NCBI GenBank assembly: GCA_045504435.1
Contig: JBEULC010000005.1
Span: 62,001-126,000 of the forward strand
DNA length: 64,000 bases
DNA from: JBEULC01 sp045504435
Lineage (GTDB): Bacteria > Pseudomonadota > Alphaproteobacteria > WRAU01 > Hepatincolaceae
Direction: 5' to 3'
Shown here: in pieces, positions 18,546-27,501 of the stretch
Position numbering within the stretch: position 1 is the first letter of the stretch
Layout of the letters: every line of letters starts with the position of its first letter
Notes under the pieces: generated by a model
Told to the model about the DNA's origin: nothing
Seen by the model: the letters and a program-made list of their open reading frames with translations, nothing else
The model's database searches: none
Made by a program: the position numbers and the translations under genes

Positions 18546-19217
18546 TTAAGGAAAAATAGTATGGCCTGTGCTATTATTAGCGCGATAATAATCTTCTTTA
18601 ATCGCTTTAGATACGTTTGCATAGCCAAATAATTCCATAGCTTGTTTTGAAGTTAAATTAATTATCCTTATCACGGTATCAATTTGGTTATATGTTTTGG
18701 TAATAAAAGTTTCACTAAGATTAATTGCGGTATAGATAACTTTTTTATCCTCTAGATTTTCTGTCATATAAAAGATGCCTGTGCCAAAACACACTAAATC
18801 TGCATAAAATTCATAGGATTTATAATAAAAGCCGCTACTTGCATCACTTAAATTTTCTTTCATTAAATGATTAATTTGCCCCAACCAACTTTTAATTTCT
18901 TCTTCTTGGCCGCTTACCATGTTTTTAAGGCGCAGGTAAAACCAGCTAGAGGCGCTACTACTCACCATAGACCACAACCCTGATACTAGTTGCTCAGATG
19001 CAACTATTGCGGTTGAATCATAGATATCTTGATTGTTAATTAAATCTTCTTTAAAAAGCTTCCTTTGAGGCCTTACATAATGTGCTACTTGTTGCCATAT
19101 TTTTTCTAACCCATAACGTTCTTGCTTTAAATTTTCATAAAGTAATAAGGTATTATTAACAATATTAAGCTCTGAATTTTTATTTAAATTATTTATAGGG
19201 GCCAAAATTCTCTCCAT
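18546..19217 (-). CDS. Phage portal protein, N-terminal part (frameshifted)
   Basis: 223 residues of the N-terminal half of the head-tail connector, the 12-subunit ring through which DNA enters the capsid. Family features are ERYGLEKIWQQVAHYVRPQR, IYDSTAIVASEQLVSGLWSMVSSSASSWF and FGTGIFYMTENL. It ends NNSTGHTIFP and stops, just where the other half begins in another frame. Total length with the second part would be near 500 residues, normal for the family. A real mutation, programmed frameshift or sequencing indel could explain it. Confidence 0.85.
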   Translation of the reverse strand: MERILAPINNLNKNSELNIVNNTLLLYENLKQERYGLEKIWQQVAHYVRPQRKLFKEDLINNQDIYDSTAIVASEQLVSGLWSMVSSSASSWFYLRLKNMVSGQEEEIKSWLGQINHLMKENLSDASSGFYYKSYEFYADLVCFGTGIFYMTENLEDKKVIYTAINLSETFITKTYNQIDTVIRIINLTSKQAMELFGYANVSKAIKEDYYRANNSTGHTIFP

Positions 19218-19277
19218 AGGTTAGTTTGCTAAAGATAAAAGCAAGGATTAAAAAAATGAGGTTACAGGTTAAAGTAG

Positions 19278-20963
19278 TTACCAATCAAAGGGATTAAAAT
19301 CATTGCTTAAATTAGCATCAGCAAAAAAATTGTTAGGGTTAACTAAGGAGGACCCACCACCTTCTAAAGCAAAAGTTAAAGCTGCGGCATCTGCACCATC
19401 GGGGGAATGTTTAAGCCGCATTTTAAGGTTACTTTTTGCCTCTAATTGAATTTGTCCTTTAGAGGTATAATTATATTCAAGCGCCGAAATTTGCGATAAA
19501 AGCAAAGGATCATTTATAATAAAATTATTATCTTCTATAAATTCTTTTAATTTCCCCCACATTTCTGCCCTTTTATTAAGATATTTTCTGCTATCAAAAG
19601 CTTTTGCACCAAAATTTACCAAAACTAAGATTTTTTCATATCCTAATTCTTTTAAGCGGTCATAAACTCCTATGCCGCCTCCGCCGCTGTCTATACATAC
19701 TTTAATAGGATTTAACCTAATAATATGTTTAAGTAACCAACCGCTAACTGCCATAATATCGTTTAGATCTATTTTTTCATTAATATTAAATCCTAAAAAT
19801 CTACCCATTTTATCAATTACCCAAGAGTAATCTCCCCCTCCTCGAGCAATATCAACTCCTAAAATTAACCCGTAATAAATTTTATCTTGTTGAAATTTAC
19901 TTTTTATAATTTCTAAAGCGTTAGTTTCTAAATTATTAAAGGTAGTTACTTGCACTAAACTATCTGGCATAAAATATTTTTCAAAATGTTGACTATAAGT
20001 AATTTTTTGTAAAATATTTGCAGAAATAAAAGTATTACTTTTGCTAAACTTAAAGGCCTCATTTACACTGGCAGGAAATTCTTGATAAAATCTAGCGCAG
20101 GGCTGATCATTATCACCATATGAGCTATTAATATTAAGCATTTTGTTTTTAAGATAAGCCCAGTATAATTGAGCAGAACTTAATTGATAATTTTCCCCAT
20201 ATTCTTGCCAACCCTGGGGGAGCAAAAAATCTTTATTAAATTGAGAAACTTTTTCAGGAGCTACTGCATATTCCTTATGCCAATACCAGGGTAAAAAAAT
20301 TAGTTTGAACTCGCTTTTTTCTTTTAAAGCTTCTAAACAGATTTCATAAAACATTCCTTTTGGACCATTGGAGGTACTTTCTAAAATAATTTCTGTTCCT
20401 TTATGATCAGGCACTGCTACAAGGGCTGAAGCTAAGTGGTTTTCCTCTTTCATCCAATAGGCTACTTCACTGCCATGAAAAAATTGAATAGTATCAGAGC
20501 GTCCTACCTCATTACCGCCTGCCGTGGAAAAAACATAAGAGCTATCAAGTTTATTAAAATTTAATATTTTATTTCTATTTAGTAAAAGCTGAGGTTTAAG
20601 AAAATCTGGGCTATAAGCATGATAACGTAAGATAATATCAAAAATATTATTAGTGGCAGATTGTCTATGAGCTAACACAAAGGCCCTTGATCCCTTATTA
20701 GTAATAACAAAATGATATCCCCTAGCGGCTAAATAAGTAGTAGATCCTATTTGCCGACCTTTTAAAATTATCGCTCTAACTTTACCAGTTTCCTTTTTCT
20801 GCTGCTGTAAAATTTGATCAATATAAAGCTGCTCTGTATTTAAAATAAATTTATTAATTTGGCTTTTTTTACTACGAATAGATAAAGCAATTTGCGAAAA
20901 ATGAGAAAAATTATTAATTATTTTCGCTAAAGAGCTTTCAGTATCCCTATAATAATTCTGCAT
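19278..20963 (-). CDS. Phage terminase large subunit
   Basis: 561 residues: the ATPase/nuclease that packages DNA into proheads. The Walker A-like segment is LKGRQIGSTT (residues 68-76), a lysine-less variant common in this terminase group. GTEIILESTSNG follows as the coupling motif. In the nuclease domain the acidic residues are in LGVDIARGGGDYSW, VCIDSGGGGIGVYDRL and DGADAAALTFAL, all retained. The frame is intact. It is the second gene of the module and defines its packaging class. Confidence 0.9.
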   Translation of the reverse strand: MQNYYRDTESSLAKIINNFSHFSQIALSIRSKKSQINKFILNTEQLYIDQILQQQKKETGKVRAIILKGRQIGSTTYLAARGYHFVITNKGSRAFVLAHRQSATNNIFDIILRYHAYSPDFLKPQLLLNRNKILNFNKLDSSYVFSTAGGNEVGRSDTIQFFHGSEVAYWMKEENHLASALVAVPDHKGTEIILESTSNGPKGMFYEICLEALKEKSEFKLIFLPWYWHKEYAVAPEKVSQFNKDFLLPQGWQEYGENYQLSSAQLYWAYLKNKMLNINSSYGDNDQPCARFYQEFPASVNEAFKFSKSNTFISANILQKITYSQHFEKYFMPDSLVQVTTFNNLETNALEIIKSKFQQDKIYYGLILGVDIARGGGDYSWVIDKMGRFLGFNINEKIDLNDIMAVSGWLLKHIIRLNPIKVCIDSGGGGIGVYDRLKELGYEKILVLVNFGAKAFDSRKYLNKRAEMWGKLKEFIEDNNFIINDPLLLSQISALEYNYTSKGQIQLEAKSNLKMRLKHSPDGADAAALTFALEGGGSSLVNPNNFFADANLSNDFNPFDW

Positions 20964-21028
20964 TCTTTATACCCAAATAATTGTTTATAATTAGTAAGGC
21001 TTTAATTACTTTTTAAACTGTTTAAAAT

Positions 21029-21307
21029 TTACTCATAACCATAATGGTTGGATTTTTTAGGTTCGTTATAAATTTGAACCCTTAGTAAAAAGGTTAAGCA
21101 TTTAATGTTGCTAACTAAAACTTTATTAATTTCTTTATCAAAGTTAGAGTTAAAATCCACTTCTTGCTTTAAACAAACTACAATACGCTGTTTTAAAAGA
21201 TTAATAATAGTTTCTAAGCTAATTGCATTTAAAGCAGAGGCTTTTTTAAGACGTTTTTTATACGTTCTTTTGGCTTTAGCTGATTGACTTTTTGGTTGAT
21301 TTATCAT
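21029..21307 (-). CDS. Hypothetical small basic protein at the head of the phage module
   Basis: 92 residues, very lysine-rich at the N terminus (SAKAKRTYKKRLKKAS), then a predicted helical segment (LETIINLLKQRIVVCLKQEV). Position directly upstream of the large terminase on the same strand would suit a small terminase or DNA-binding protein, but I see no recognisable HTH motif. It is the first gene of the module. The assignment is by context only. Confidence 0.5.
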   Translation of the reverse strand: MINQPKSQSAKAKRTYKKRLKKASALNAISLETIINLLKQRIVVCLKQEVDFNSNFDKEINKVLVSNIKCLTFLLRVQIYNEPKKSNHYGYE

Positions 21308-21659
21308 GGGGGAGTTTACCCAAATTTAATGTATATAATTAAAATTAATAGCCAAAAATATATAAATTAGGATTTTAAGATAAAAAAGAGAAAAAAACTT
21401 AAAGTTATTAAGCGCTTTACTTTTTACTTAGATATAGGTATCGTTATTAATATTGATAAGCACCTAAACAAGCTAGTGAAAATATAATGATTAAAGTTTA
21501 TTTTGAAATTAGTTGAGAATAAGGTATATTATTTTAATAATGTTATGATTATTATTAGTATCATTGACATCATACGTATCATACATCAAATGCATAGCAT
21601 TGTCAAGAATTAATTATTGGCAAGCATTAATTAAAATTAAGCGCAGGAAAAATCACCGT

Positions 21660-22133
21660 ATGTTGTTTTTCATTACTTTATTATTATTATGGTTTATTTT
21701 ATCAGGTTATTTTTCTGCCTTGCCCTTAATACCTGGCATTTTATCCCTATTTATATTGATTTTTCTAGTTAAAAGATCTAAGATAGCTTCTAAATATACG
21801 CATTGTTTTTCTATAAATTTAAAGAGCTTTATTCTTTATTTACCCTATTTAGTTAAAGAGATTTTTATCTCTAATTTATTTTTAGTAAAAGTTATTTTAA
21901 CTAATAAAATTTCTCCTAAGATTATTCAGGTTAATAACAATTTTAGTACCAAATCAGCCACTGTGATTTTTGTAAACTCTACCACTTTAACGCCAGGTTC
22001 TATTTGTATATATGTGGATCATAAGGTATTATTGGTGCATGTTTTAGTTGCTAATAAGGATACAGAAGCTTATTTTAATTCTGATTCTTCTATGGCTCAA
22101 AGGGTGCGTAGTATTAAAAAACAGGAAAATTAA
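21660..22133 (+). CDS. mnhE: Mrp/Mnh cation:proton antiporter subunit E
   Basis: 157 residues from the ATG at 21660 (MLFFITLLLLWFILSGYFS), the usual start of MrpE. AGGAA lies about 11 bases upstream. A longer frame from 21564 would add 32 residues that are not family-like. Two or three N-terminal membrane helices precede a cytosolic domain with VNSTTLTPGSICIYVDHKVLLVHVL, the family signature. It is the first gene of a plus-strand operon for a multisubunit Na+(or K+)/H+ antiporter in the inner membrane. Confidence 0.9.
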   Translation: MLFFITLLLLWFILSGYFSALPLIPGILSLFILIFLVKRSKIASKYTHCFSINLKSFILYLPYLVKEIFISNLFLVKVILTNKISPKIIQVNNNFSTKSATVIFVNSTTLTPGSICIYVDHKVLLVHVLVANKDTEAYFNSDSSMAQRVRSIKKQEN

Positions 22134-22139
22134 AATAAC

Positions 22140-22397
22140 ATGTTATTAATAGCAATTGGTGTAATTGGAGTTTTAAGCGGATTTTTAGTTTTCCTCTTTA
22201 TTAAAAGGAAAACCTTACCTTTAAAAATTCAGTTGGTAAATTGTTTAAATTCCTTAATTATTATTTTAATCGCTTTGTATGCTTATTATATTAATAAGCC
22301 CGAGTACATTGATATTGCGCTTTTATATGCAGTTTTAAATTATATTAGCATAGTTGCTATTAGTAAATATCTTCAACATAATTTCCTTAAAAAATAA
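22140..22397 (+). CDS. mnhF: Mrp/Mnh antiporter subunit F
   Basis: 85 residues with three membrane helices: GVLSGFLVFLFIKRK, then LNSLIIILIALYAY, then IDIALLYAVLNYISIVAISKYL. ALLYAVLNYISIVAISKYL corresponds to the conserved third helix of MrpF. It starts six bases after mnhE stops and is followed 20 bases later by mnhG, the standard E-F-G order. Confidence 0.88.
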   Translation: MLLIAIGVIGVLSGFLVFLFIKRKTLPLKIQLVNCLNSLIIILIALYAYYINKPEYIDIALLYAVLNYISIVAISKYLQHNFLKK

Positions 22398-22417
22398 TTG
22401 GTAAAGGAATATTTCTC

Positions 22418-22759
22418 GTGATTTTTAATTTAATTATAGATATAATCTCAAATTTATTTATAGGATTTGGCCTATTTTTTTGTGTAGTAGCCGTAATTGG
22501 GATTTATCGTTTTCCTGGCATTTATGCTAAGCAGCATGCGGTATCTTTAATAGATAGCGGTGGTATATTTTTTATTTTTTTGGGATTAGCCATAAAAAGT
22601 GGTTTCTCTTTGATAAGTATTAAAACTATGTTACTAGCCATATTGGTCATTGCCATGAGCGCCCCTGGTTGTTATGCTTTTATGCAAATTTTAGTAAGGC
22701 GAAATAAACTGGCAAAAAATGGTAATTATAAAAAAGAAGCAATAATTAATGATGAATGA
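22418..22759 (+). CDS. mnhG: Mrp/Mnh antiporter subunit G
   Basis: 113 residues, three membrane helices. The family signature IGIYRFPGIYAKQHAVSLIDSGG is close to the canonical G-x-R-x-PD-x-Y-x-R-x-H-A-x-x-K motif. The start is a GTG at 22418 preceded by AAAGGAAT. It completes the E-F-G trio; the next gene begins 54 bases later. Confidence 0.9.
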   Translation: MIFNLIIDIISNLFIGFGLFFCVVAVIGIYRFPGIYAKQHAVSLIDSGGIFFIFLGLAIKSGFSLISIKTMLLAILVIAMSAPGCYAFMQILVRRNKLAKNGNYKKEAIINDE

Positions 22760-22813
22760 TCATACCTAATAATTCCCTATTAAAATAAGCTAAAAAATTA
22801 ATGAGATAATGGA

Positions 22814-23953
22814 ATGGATATAATTTTACTATTGTTTTTAACTCTGTTAGGAATTTTAACTATTTACTTAAGCAAAGTAAAAGATCTCGTTATAGCGGTA
22901 CTAATTACTTCTTTAATTTCTTTGTTTTGCGCGGTAATTTATGTATTTGTAGGGGCGTTGGACGTAGCTTTTACCGAAATTGCAGTAGGAGCTGGAGTTT
23001 CTACCGTATTATTTTTAATCACCTTAAAAATAACTAAATCATATGATATAACGGGCATTCAAGCCTCTACTAAATATCAGAATACAAAATTTACTAAATT
23101 TGCTTATTTTATAGTGTTAGGTGGTTTAGCAGCCATTTTTTTTTATAGCTTGATTTATATACCTCCTTTCGGAGCTCCTACTAATCCTGCACATAATGAA
23201 AATTATGTTACTTATATTCAAGAAAGCTATAATACTTATAAAGTGCAAAATATTATCACCATGATTTTAGGCAGCTTTAGAGGTTATGATACTTTAGGTG
23301 AAACTACCGTAGTTCTTATTGCAGCTATTGGAGTTTATTTAATTTTAAAATCTTCCAGGGAAAGAAAATCCGAAAAAAGTAATGGAAGCAAAAATGTTCT
23401 AGCCAAATCCCAGGAAATTCAGGAATTATCTAATTCCCAAAATAATACGGTTTCTCAATCAGTTTCTAAGCACGTAATTATGCCCAATAGCGAATTTGTT
23501 CGTACTATTTCCTCAGATAATAAGGACCATTTAAGCCAAAGTGAATCAGTTCTAACTGCGGCAACATTTTGTTTATTACCTTTATTAATTTTATACGGCT
23601 TTTATGTGCAATTTCATGGAGATTTTGGTCCAGGAGGAGGATTTCAGGCCGGCGTTATTTTATCAGTTAGTTATATTTTACTAACTATATTTTTTGGTTA
23701 TCCTGTTGCTAATGTATTTTTAAAGATAAATTTTTTATTATTCTTAGTATCCTTAGGAGTATTACTTTATATGGGGGTAGGTTTTTTAACTTTAATATTA
23801 GGCGGAGGGTTTTTAGATTATTATATGTTAGGAAAAGATGTAGCAAGCTCTTATCATTACGGTTTGTTTTTAATTGAACTAGGAGTAGGAATCACGGTAT
23901 TTTCGGCTATGGCTATAATTATTGGGCAATTTTACTCAAAACTGAAAGCATAA
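22814..23953 (+). CDS. Fused Mrp antiporter subunit (MrpA C-terminal/MbhD-E domain plus MrpB)
   Basis: 379 residues in three parts. Residues 1-75 form a DUF4040/MbhD-like helix bundle (DVAFTEIAVGAGVSTVLFLI), normally the C-terminal part of MrpA. Residues about 95-180 look like the MbhE region (FRGYDTLGETTVVLIAAIGVYL). A polar linker of about 60 residues rich in Ser/Asn/Lys leads to an MnhB domain (PLLILYGFYVQFHGDFGPGGGFQAGV). The fusion and linker are notable. It sits where mnhB is expected, 3 bases before mnhC. Confidence 0.88.
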   Translation: MDIILLLFLTLLGILTIYLSKVKDLVIAVLITSLISLFCAVIYVFVGALDVAFTEIAVGAGVSTVLFLITLKITKSYDITGIQASTKYQNTKFTKFAYFIVLGGLAAIFFYSLIYIPPFGAPTNPAHNENYVTYIQESYNTYKVQNIITMILGSFRGYDTLGETTVVLIAAIGVYLILKSSRERKSEKSNGSKNVLAKSQEIQELSNSQNNTVSQSVSKHVIMPNSEFVRTISSDNKDHLSQSESVLTAATFCLLPLLILYGFYVQFHGDFGPGGGFQAGVILSVSYILLTIFFGYPVANVFLKINFLLFLVSLGVLLYMGVGFLTLILGGGFLDYYMLGKDVASSYHYGLFLIELGVGITVFSAMAIIIGQFYSKLKA

Positions 23954-23956
23954 AGT

Positions 23957-24349
23957 ATGACAATGGTTGAAAATATTAACCTAGCTTTAAAAAATTACCC
24001 TTATGCCATCGCTTTTATTATGATATTAGTGGGATTTTATTTGCTTTTGGCTGATAAAAACCTTATAAAAAAAGTTATGGGCTTAAACTTAGTCCAAGGA
24101 GGAGTAATTGTTTTTTATATTCTAATTTCTAAAATTGATAACGCCTTGCCCGCAATTTATAATATAAAAGCAAGTAGCCCCGAAGTGTACGCCAACCCCT
24201 TACCTTCTGTATTAATGCTTACTGCTATTGTAGTGGGAATTTCTACTACCTCCTTAGCTTGTGCATTGATTTATCGTATATATAAAAATTATCATACCTT
24301 AGATGAGTCAGAAATAGCTAGAATCAAGCAGGAGGAAACTCGTGATTAA
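23957..24349 (+). CDS. mnhC: Mrp/Mnh antiporter subunit C (NuoK-like)
   Basis: 130 residues, three membrane helices, homologous to NuoK. The core YLLLADKNLIKKVMGLNLVQGG carries the conserved GL.L...g, and PSVLMLTAIVVGISTTSLAC corresponds to the PLPQALVLTAIVIG segment of the family. It starts three bases after the fused A'B gene stops. Confidence 0.92.
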   Translation: MTMVENINLALKNYPYAIAFIMILVGFYLLLADKNLIKKVMGLNLVQGGVIVFYILISKIDNALPAIYNIKASSPEVYANPLPSVLMLTAIVVGISTTSLACALIYRIYKNYHTLDESEIARIKQEETRD

Positions 24350-24414
24350 AGCCTACTATAACCCTCTTTCTACTTTAGGTTTAAAAAAGATTACTATAAA
24401 TTAAAGAATAATAA

Positions 24415-25974
24415 ATGATCAGTTCATCCTCTTTGCCCTTACTTTTGCCTTTGATGATTTGTATACCTATTGTCGTAGCTATCTTTTTAATTATTATCCG
24501 CAATGAATTTATTTGTTGGCTTGCTTCTATATTTATACCTTTGCTAGTTTTAAGCTTGGCAATTTATCTTTTATTAAATCTCCACTTACAACCTCTAAGA
24601 TTTACGTTTGGTAATTTTGCTGCTAAAATTGGTATAGAGTATAAGCTTACTGTTGTTAATCTGTATTTTATTATTCTTACGGCAATTATCGCTTTTGTAA
24701 CTGCCTTATGGGGTAAAAAGATTGTGCAATTAGAGATTTATAAAGAAAAGGTTAATCTATTTTATGCCCTATTCTTACTATGTTTTGCTGGATTTTTAGG
24801 GATTTTAATCACTAATGATATTTTTAACTTATTTGTATTTTTAGAAATCAGTGCGCTTGCAAGTTATATTTTAATTGCTTTAGGCAATAAAAAACAAGGG
24901 CCTTTAACCTCTTTTAATTACCTTATTATTGGCACCTTAGGCGCGTCTTTTTATGTTTTAGGAGTAGGAATATTATATATTTTATTTGGTAATTTAAATA
25001 TTGATGTTTTAATTCCTTTACTACAAAACTATACAATTAATCCTTTATTTGTTTTAGGCTGTGTATTTATTATTTGTGGAATATGTATCAAATTAAGCGT
25101 TTTCCCTTTATTTTGGATTTTACCTAGGATATATAAAGATTCTCCCACAGCAGTAGCAGCGCTTTTATCAGGCTTAAGTGTAAATGTTTTTATATACGTA
25201 TTTTTAAAAATAGTAGTAGGTACTTTGTTTAAAAATCCTTATCTTGATGCAGCTTTGCTCTTTAATTTTATAATTGTTTTATCAATTTTTAGCATTTTTG
25301 TTGGAGGAATATTAGCGGTTAAGCAAAATGATTTAAAATTACTATTAGGCTTTTCCTCAGTTTCGCAGTTTGGTTTTATTTTATTAGGGTTGGGGATTTT
25401 TAATTTACAAAGCTTTTCCGCTGCTATGTTTATTTTACTTTCTCATGCTTTGGTTAAAACAGGCCTATTTTTATGTGTGGGTAATTTAATCTTAGTTTTT
25501 GGTAAAGAAAAATTAATTTCTTTAAAAGGCTTAGGTCATAAAGCTCCTTTTACGTTTTTCACCTTAATTTTCTTAAGCCTTTCTTTAGCAGGTATTCCAG
25601 GAACCTCAGGCTTTTGGGGTAAATTGTATCTGATCATTTCAGCTTTTCAATCCCCATTTTGGTTTTTAGGAATTATCATAATTATAGGAGGTTTATTTTC
25701 CTTTTACTATGCTTGGAAATTGATAGAAAACTTATGGATTAACACGGATACCCAATCAAATATTGCATTTAATCATGGTAATCATCATAATGAGGTTAGC
25801 AATTCAAATATATCTTCTCCTGTTTCTATTATAGGAAATAATATCTTACCTTTATATATGAACTTATCTCTATTGATAGTAATTGCTTTAAATATAACAA
25901 TCACCTTTTACCCTGAACTATTTTATTATTATATTCAGCAAATAATGTCAGATTTACTAATTACCAAGAGTTAA
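24415..25974 (+). CDS. mnhD: Mrp/Mnh antiporter subunit D (NuoM/N-like)
   Basis: 519 residues, about 14 membrane helices, proton-conducting-subunit family. The helix-5 glutamate is in NLFVFLEISALASYILIA. The helix-7 lysine is present in GICIKLSVFPLFWILP. However, the lysine usually found in the next conserved helix (family LL.GL.TKVGVY) is replaced: the sequence is LLSGLSVNVFIYVF. The end of the protein has a polar His/Asn stretch (FNHGNHHNEVSNSN). It is followed five bases later by a paralogue. Confidence 0.88.
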   Translation: MISSSSLPLLLPLMICIPIVVAIFLIIIRNEFICWLASIFIPLLVLSLAIYLLLNLHLQPLRFTFGNFAAKIGIEYKLTVVNLYFIILTAIIAFVTALWGKKIVQLEIYKEKVNLFYALFLLCFAGFLGILITNDIFNLFVFLEISALASYILIALGNKKQGPLTSFNYLIIGTLGASFYVLGVGILYILFGNLNIDVLIPLLQNYTINPLFVLGCVFIICGICIKLSVFPLFWILPRIYKDSPTAVAALLSGLSVNVFIYVFLKIVVGTLFKNPYLDAALLFNFIIVLSIFSIFVGGILAVKQNDLKLLLGFSSVSQFGFILLGLGIFNLQSFSAAMFILLSHALVKTGLFLCVGNLILVFGKEKLISLKGLGHKAPFTFFTLIFLSLSLAGIPGTSGFWGKLYLIISAFQSPFWFLGIIIIIGGLFSFYYAWKLIENLWINTDTQSNIAFNHGNHHNEVSNSNISSPVSIIGNNILPLYMNLSLLIVIALNITITFYPELFYYYIQQIMSDLLITKS

Positions 25975-25979
25975 TTAAA

Positions 25980-27491
25980 ATGCATATGAATACTTTACTT
26001 AGTATTACTGTTCTTATACCTTTTATTTCCATAATCCCTGTGATTTTGCTAAATAATAGACCTAACTTACGTGAAGCTACTAGTATCATCTTAGCGATAT
26101 TAAATACGATTTTACTTTTATTGCTATTTTTTAGACATACTTTAGGCGAAAATGCGTTTTTGAAATTTATCCAGATCAATGATATTATCTATTTTGGCCT
26201 TTATACCGAAAAACTAAATATCTTATTTGCGCTGTTGGTAAATTTTTTATGGGTTTTAAGTATTATATATTCCCTTGGGTATTTGCGTGCTCATCACGAA
26301 AAAAATCAAACAAGGTTTTTTGTATTTTTTGCTTTAGCCATTGGTTCAACTTTAGGCTTGGCTTTTTCTGCTAACTTACTTACGTTATTTTTATTTTATG
26401 AAATCCTTACTTTATCTACTTTTCCCTTAGTAGCCCATAATATTAATAATAATAACAAAAAACAAGTAGCCACTTATTTAGGGGTTTTAATTGTTTCATC
26501 AATGACTTTATTATTAGCCGGCATTATTTTAACTTATGTTTACACAGGGCAAGGAAATTTTACTCCTAATGGGCTTTATAACGCTAAACATTTAAATCCT
26601 TATTTAGTTATTGGTATATTTTTGCTATTTTTATTTGGTTTAGCCAAAACGGCAATAATGCCTTTGCATAAATGGCTGCCTGCGGCCATGGTGGCTCCAA
26701 CTCCGGTGAGCGCTCTTTTACATGCCGTAGCAGTGGTTAAAGCAGGAGCTTTTGCTTTAATAAAAATTGTACTCTATATTTTTGGTATAGAATATATGAG
26801 CTCTGTTATAAATAGTGTTTCTAGTGTTAATTGGTTATTGATTATTCCTGCAATTACTATCATTTTAGCTTCTGTAATTGCATTATTCCAAACCAATTTA
26901 AAAAAGATGCTTGCTTATTCAACTATCGGGCAATTATCTTATATTGTATTGGCTATCACCTTATTTAGCCCTACTTCGGTTTTAGGAGGATTTTTATATA
27001 TTTTTGCTCATGCCTTTTCTAAAATTACCTTATTTTTTGCCGCTGGTTCTTTAATAGCCCTTGCTCATAAAGAAGATATCAGTGAACTTAATGGGATTGC
27101 AAAAAAAATGCCCATTACCATTTTAGCCTTTAGCGTTGGAGCTTTATCACTAATTGGGTTTCCTTTAACTATAGGATTTATTGGCAAAATATTTATAATC
27201 AAAGGAATTTTAGAAAGTGAGCAATATTTTGCTTTAATAGCTATTATAATATCTACTGTCTTAAATTGCATTTATCTATTGCCGGTAATTTTTAGAGCTT
27301 TTTTTAGCAAAGATCAACATATAATCCCTACTTCACTTGATCATTTAGCCTTATCTCCGCCAAATTATCTTAATAGTAAATTTAAGTTTATCAATTGCTT
27401 ACCTATGGATATAGCTATGATCATTACCTCAGGTGCGGTAATTGGATTAACCTTTTATAGCCATATTCTTATAAATATTTTAGTTAATTAA
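25980..27491 (+). CDS. Mrp-type antiporter, NuoL/MrpA-like pump subunit
   Basis: 503 residues with about 14 helices. This is the most canonical pump paralogue in the operon. It keeps the helix-5 glutamate (LFLFYEILTLSTFPLVAH), the helix-7 lysine with GLAKTAIMPLHKWLPAAM and the helix-8 lysine in HAVAVVKAGAFAL. It probably replaces the N-terminal pump part of MrpA, whose C-terminal domain is fused to MnhB upstream. It starts five bases after mnhD. Confidence 0.88.
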   Translation: MHMNTLLSITVLIPFISIIPVILLNNRPNLREATSIILAILNTILLLLLFFRHTLGENAFLKFIQINDIIYFGLYTEKLNILFALLVNFLWVLSIIYSLGYLRAHHEKNQTRFFVFFALAIGSTLGLAFSANLLTLFLFYEILTLSTFPLVAHNINNNNKKQVATYLGVLIVSSMTLLLAGIILTYVYTGQGNFTPNGLYNAKHLNPYLVIGIFLLFLFGLAKTAIMPLHKWLPAAMVAPTPVSALLHAVAVVKAGAFALIKIVLYIFGIEYMSSVINSVSSVNWLLIIPAITIILASVIALFQTNLKKMLAYSTIGQLSYIVLAITLFSPTSVLGGFLYIFAHAFSKITLFFAAGSLIALAHKEDISELNGIAKKMPITILAFSVGALSLIGFPLTIGFIGKIFIIKGILESEQYFALIAIIISTVLNCIYLLPVIFRAFFSKDQHIIPTSLDHLALSPPNYLNSKFKFINCLPMDIAMIITSGAVIGLTFYSHILINILVN

Positions 27492-27501
27492 GGGATATTA
27501 G

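Noticed and set aside
21564..21659. 32-residue extension of mnhE
   Set aside because: The extra residues are polar and not family-like; the ATG at 21660 has AGGAA upstream and matches the usual MrpE start.
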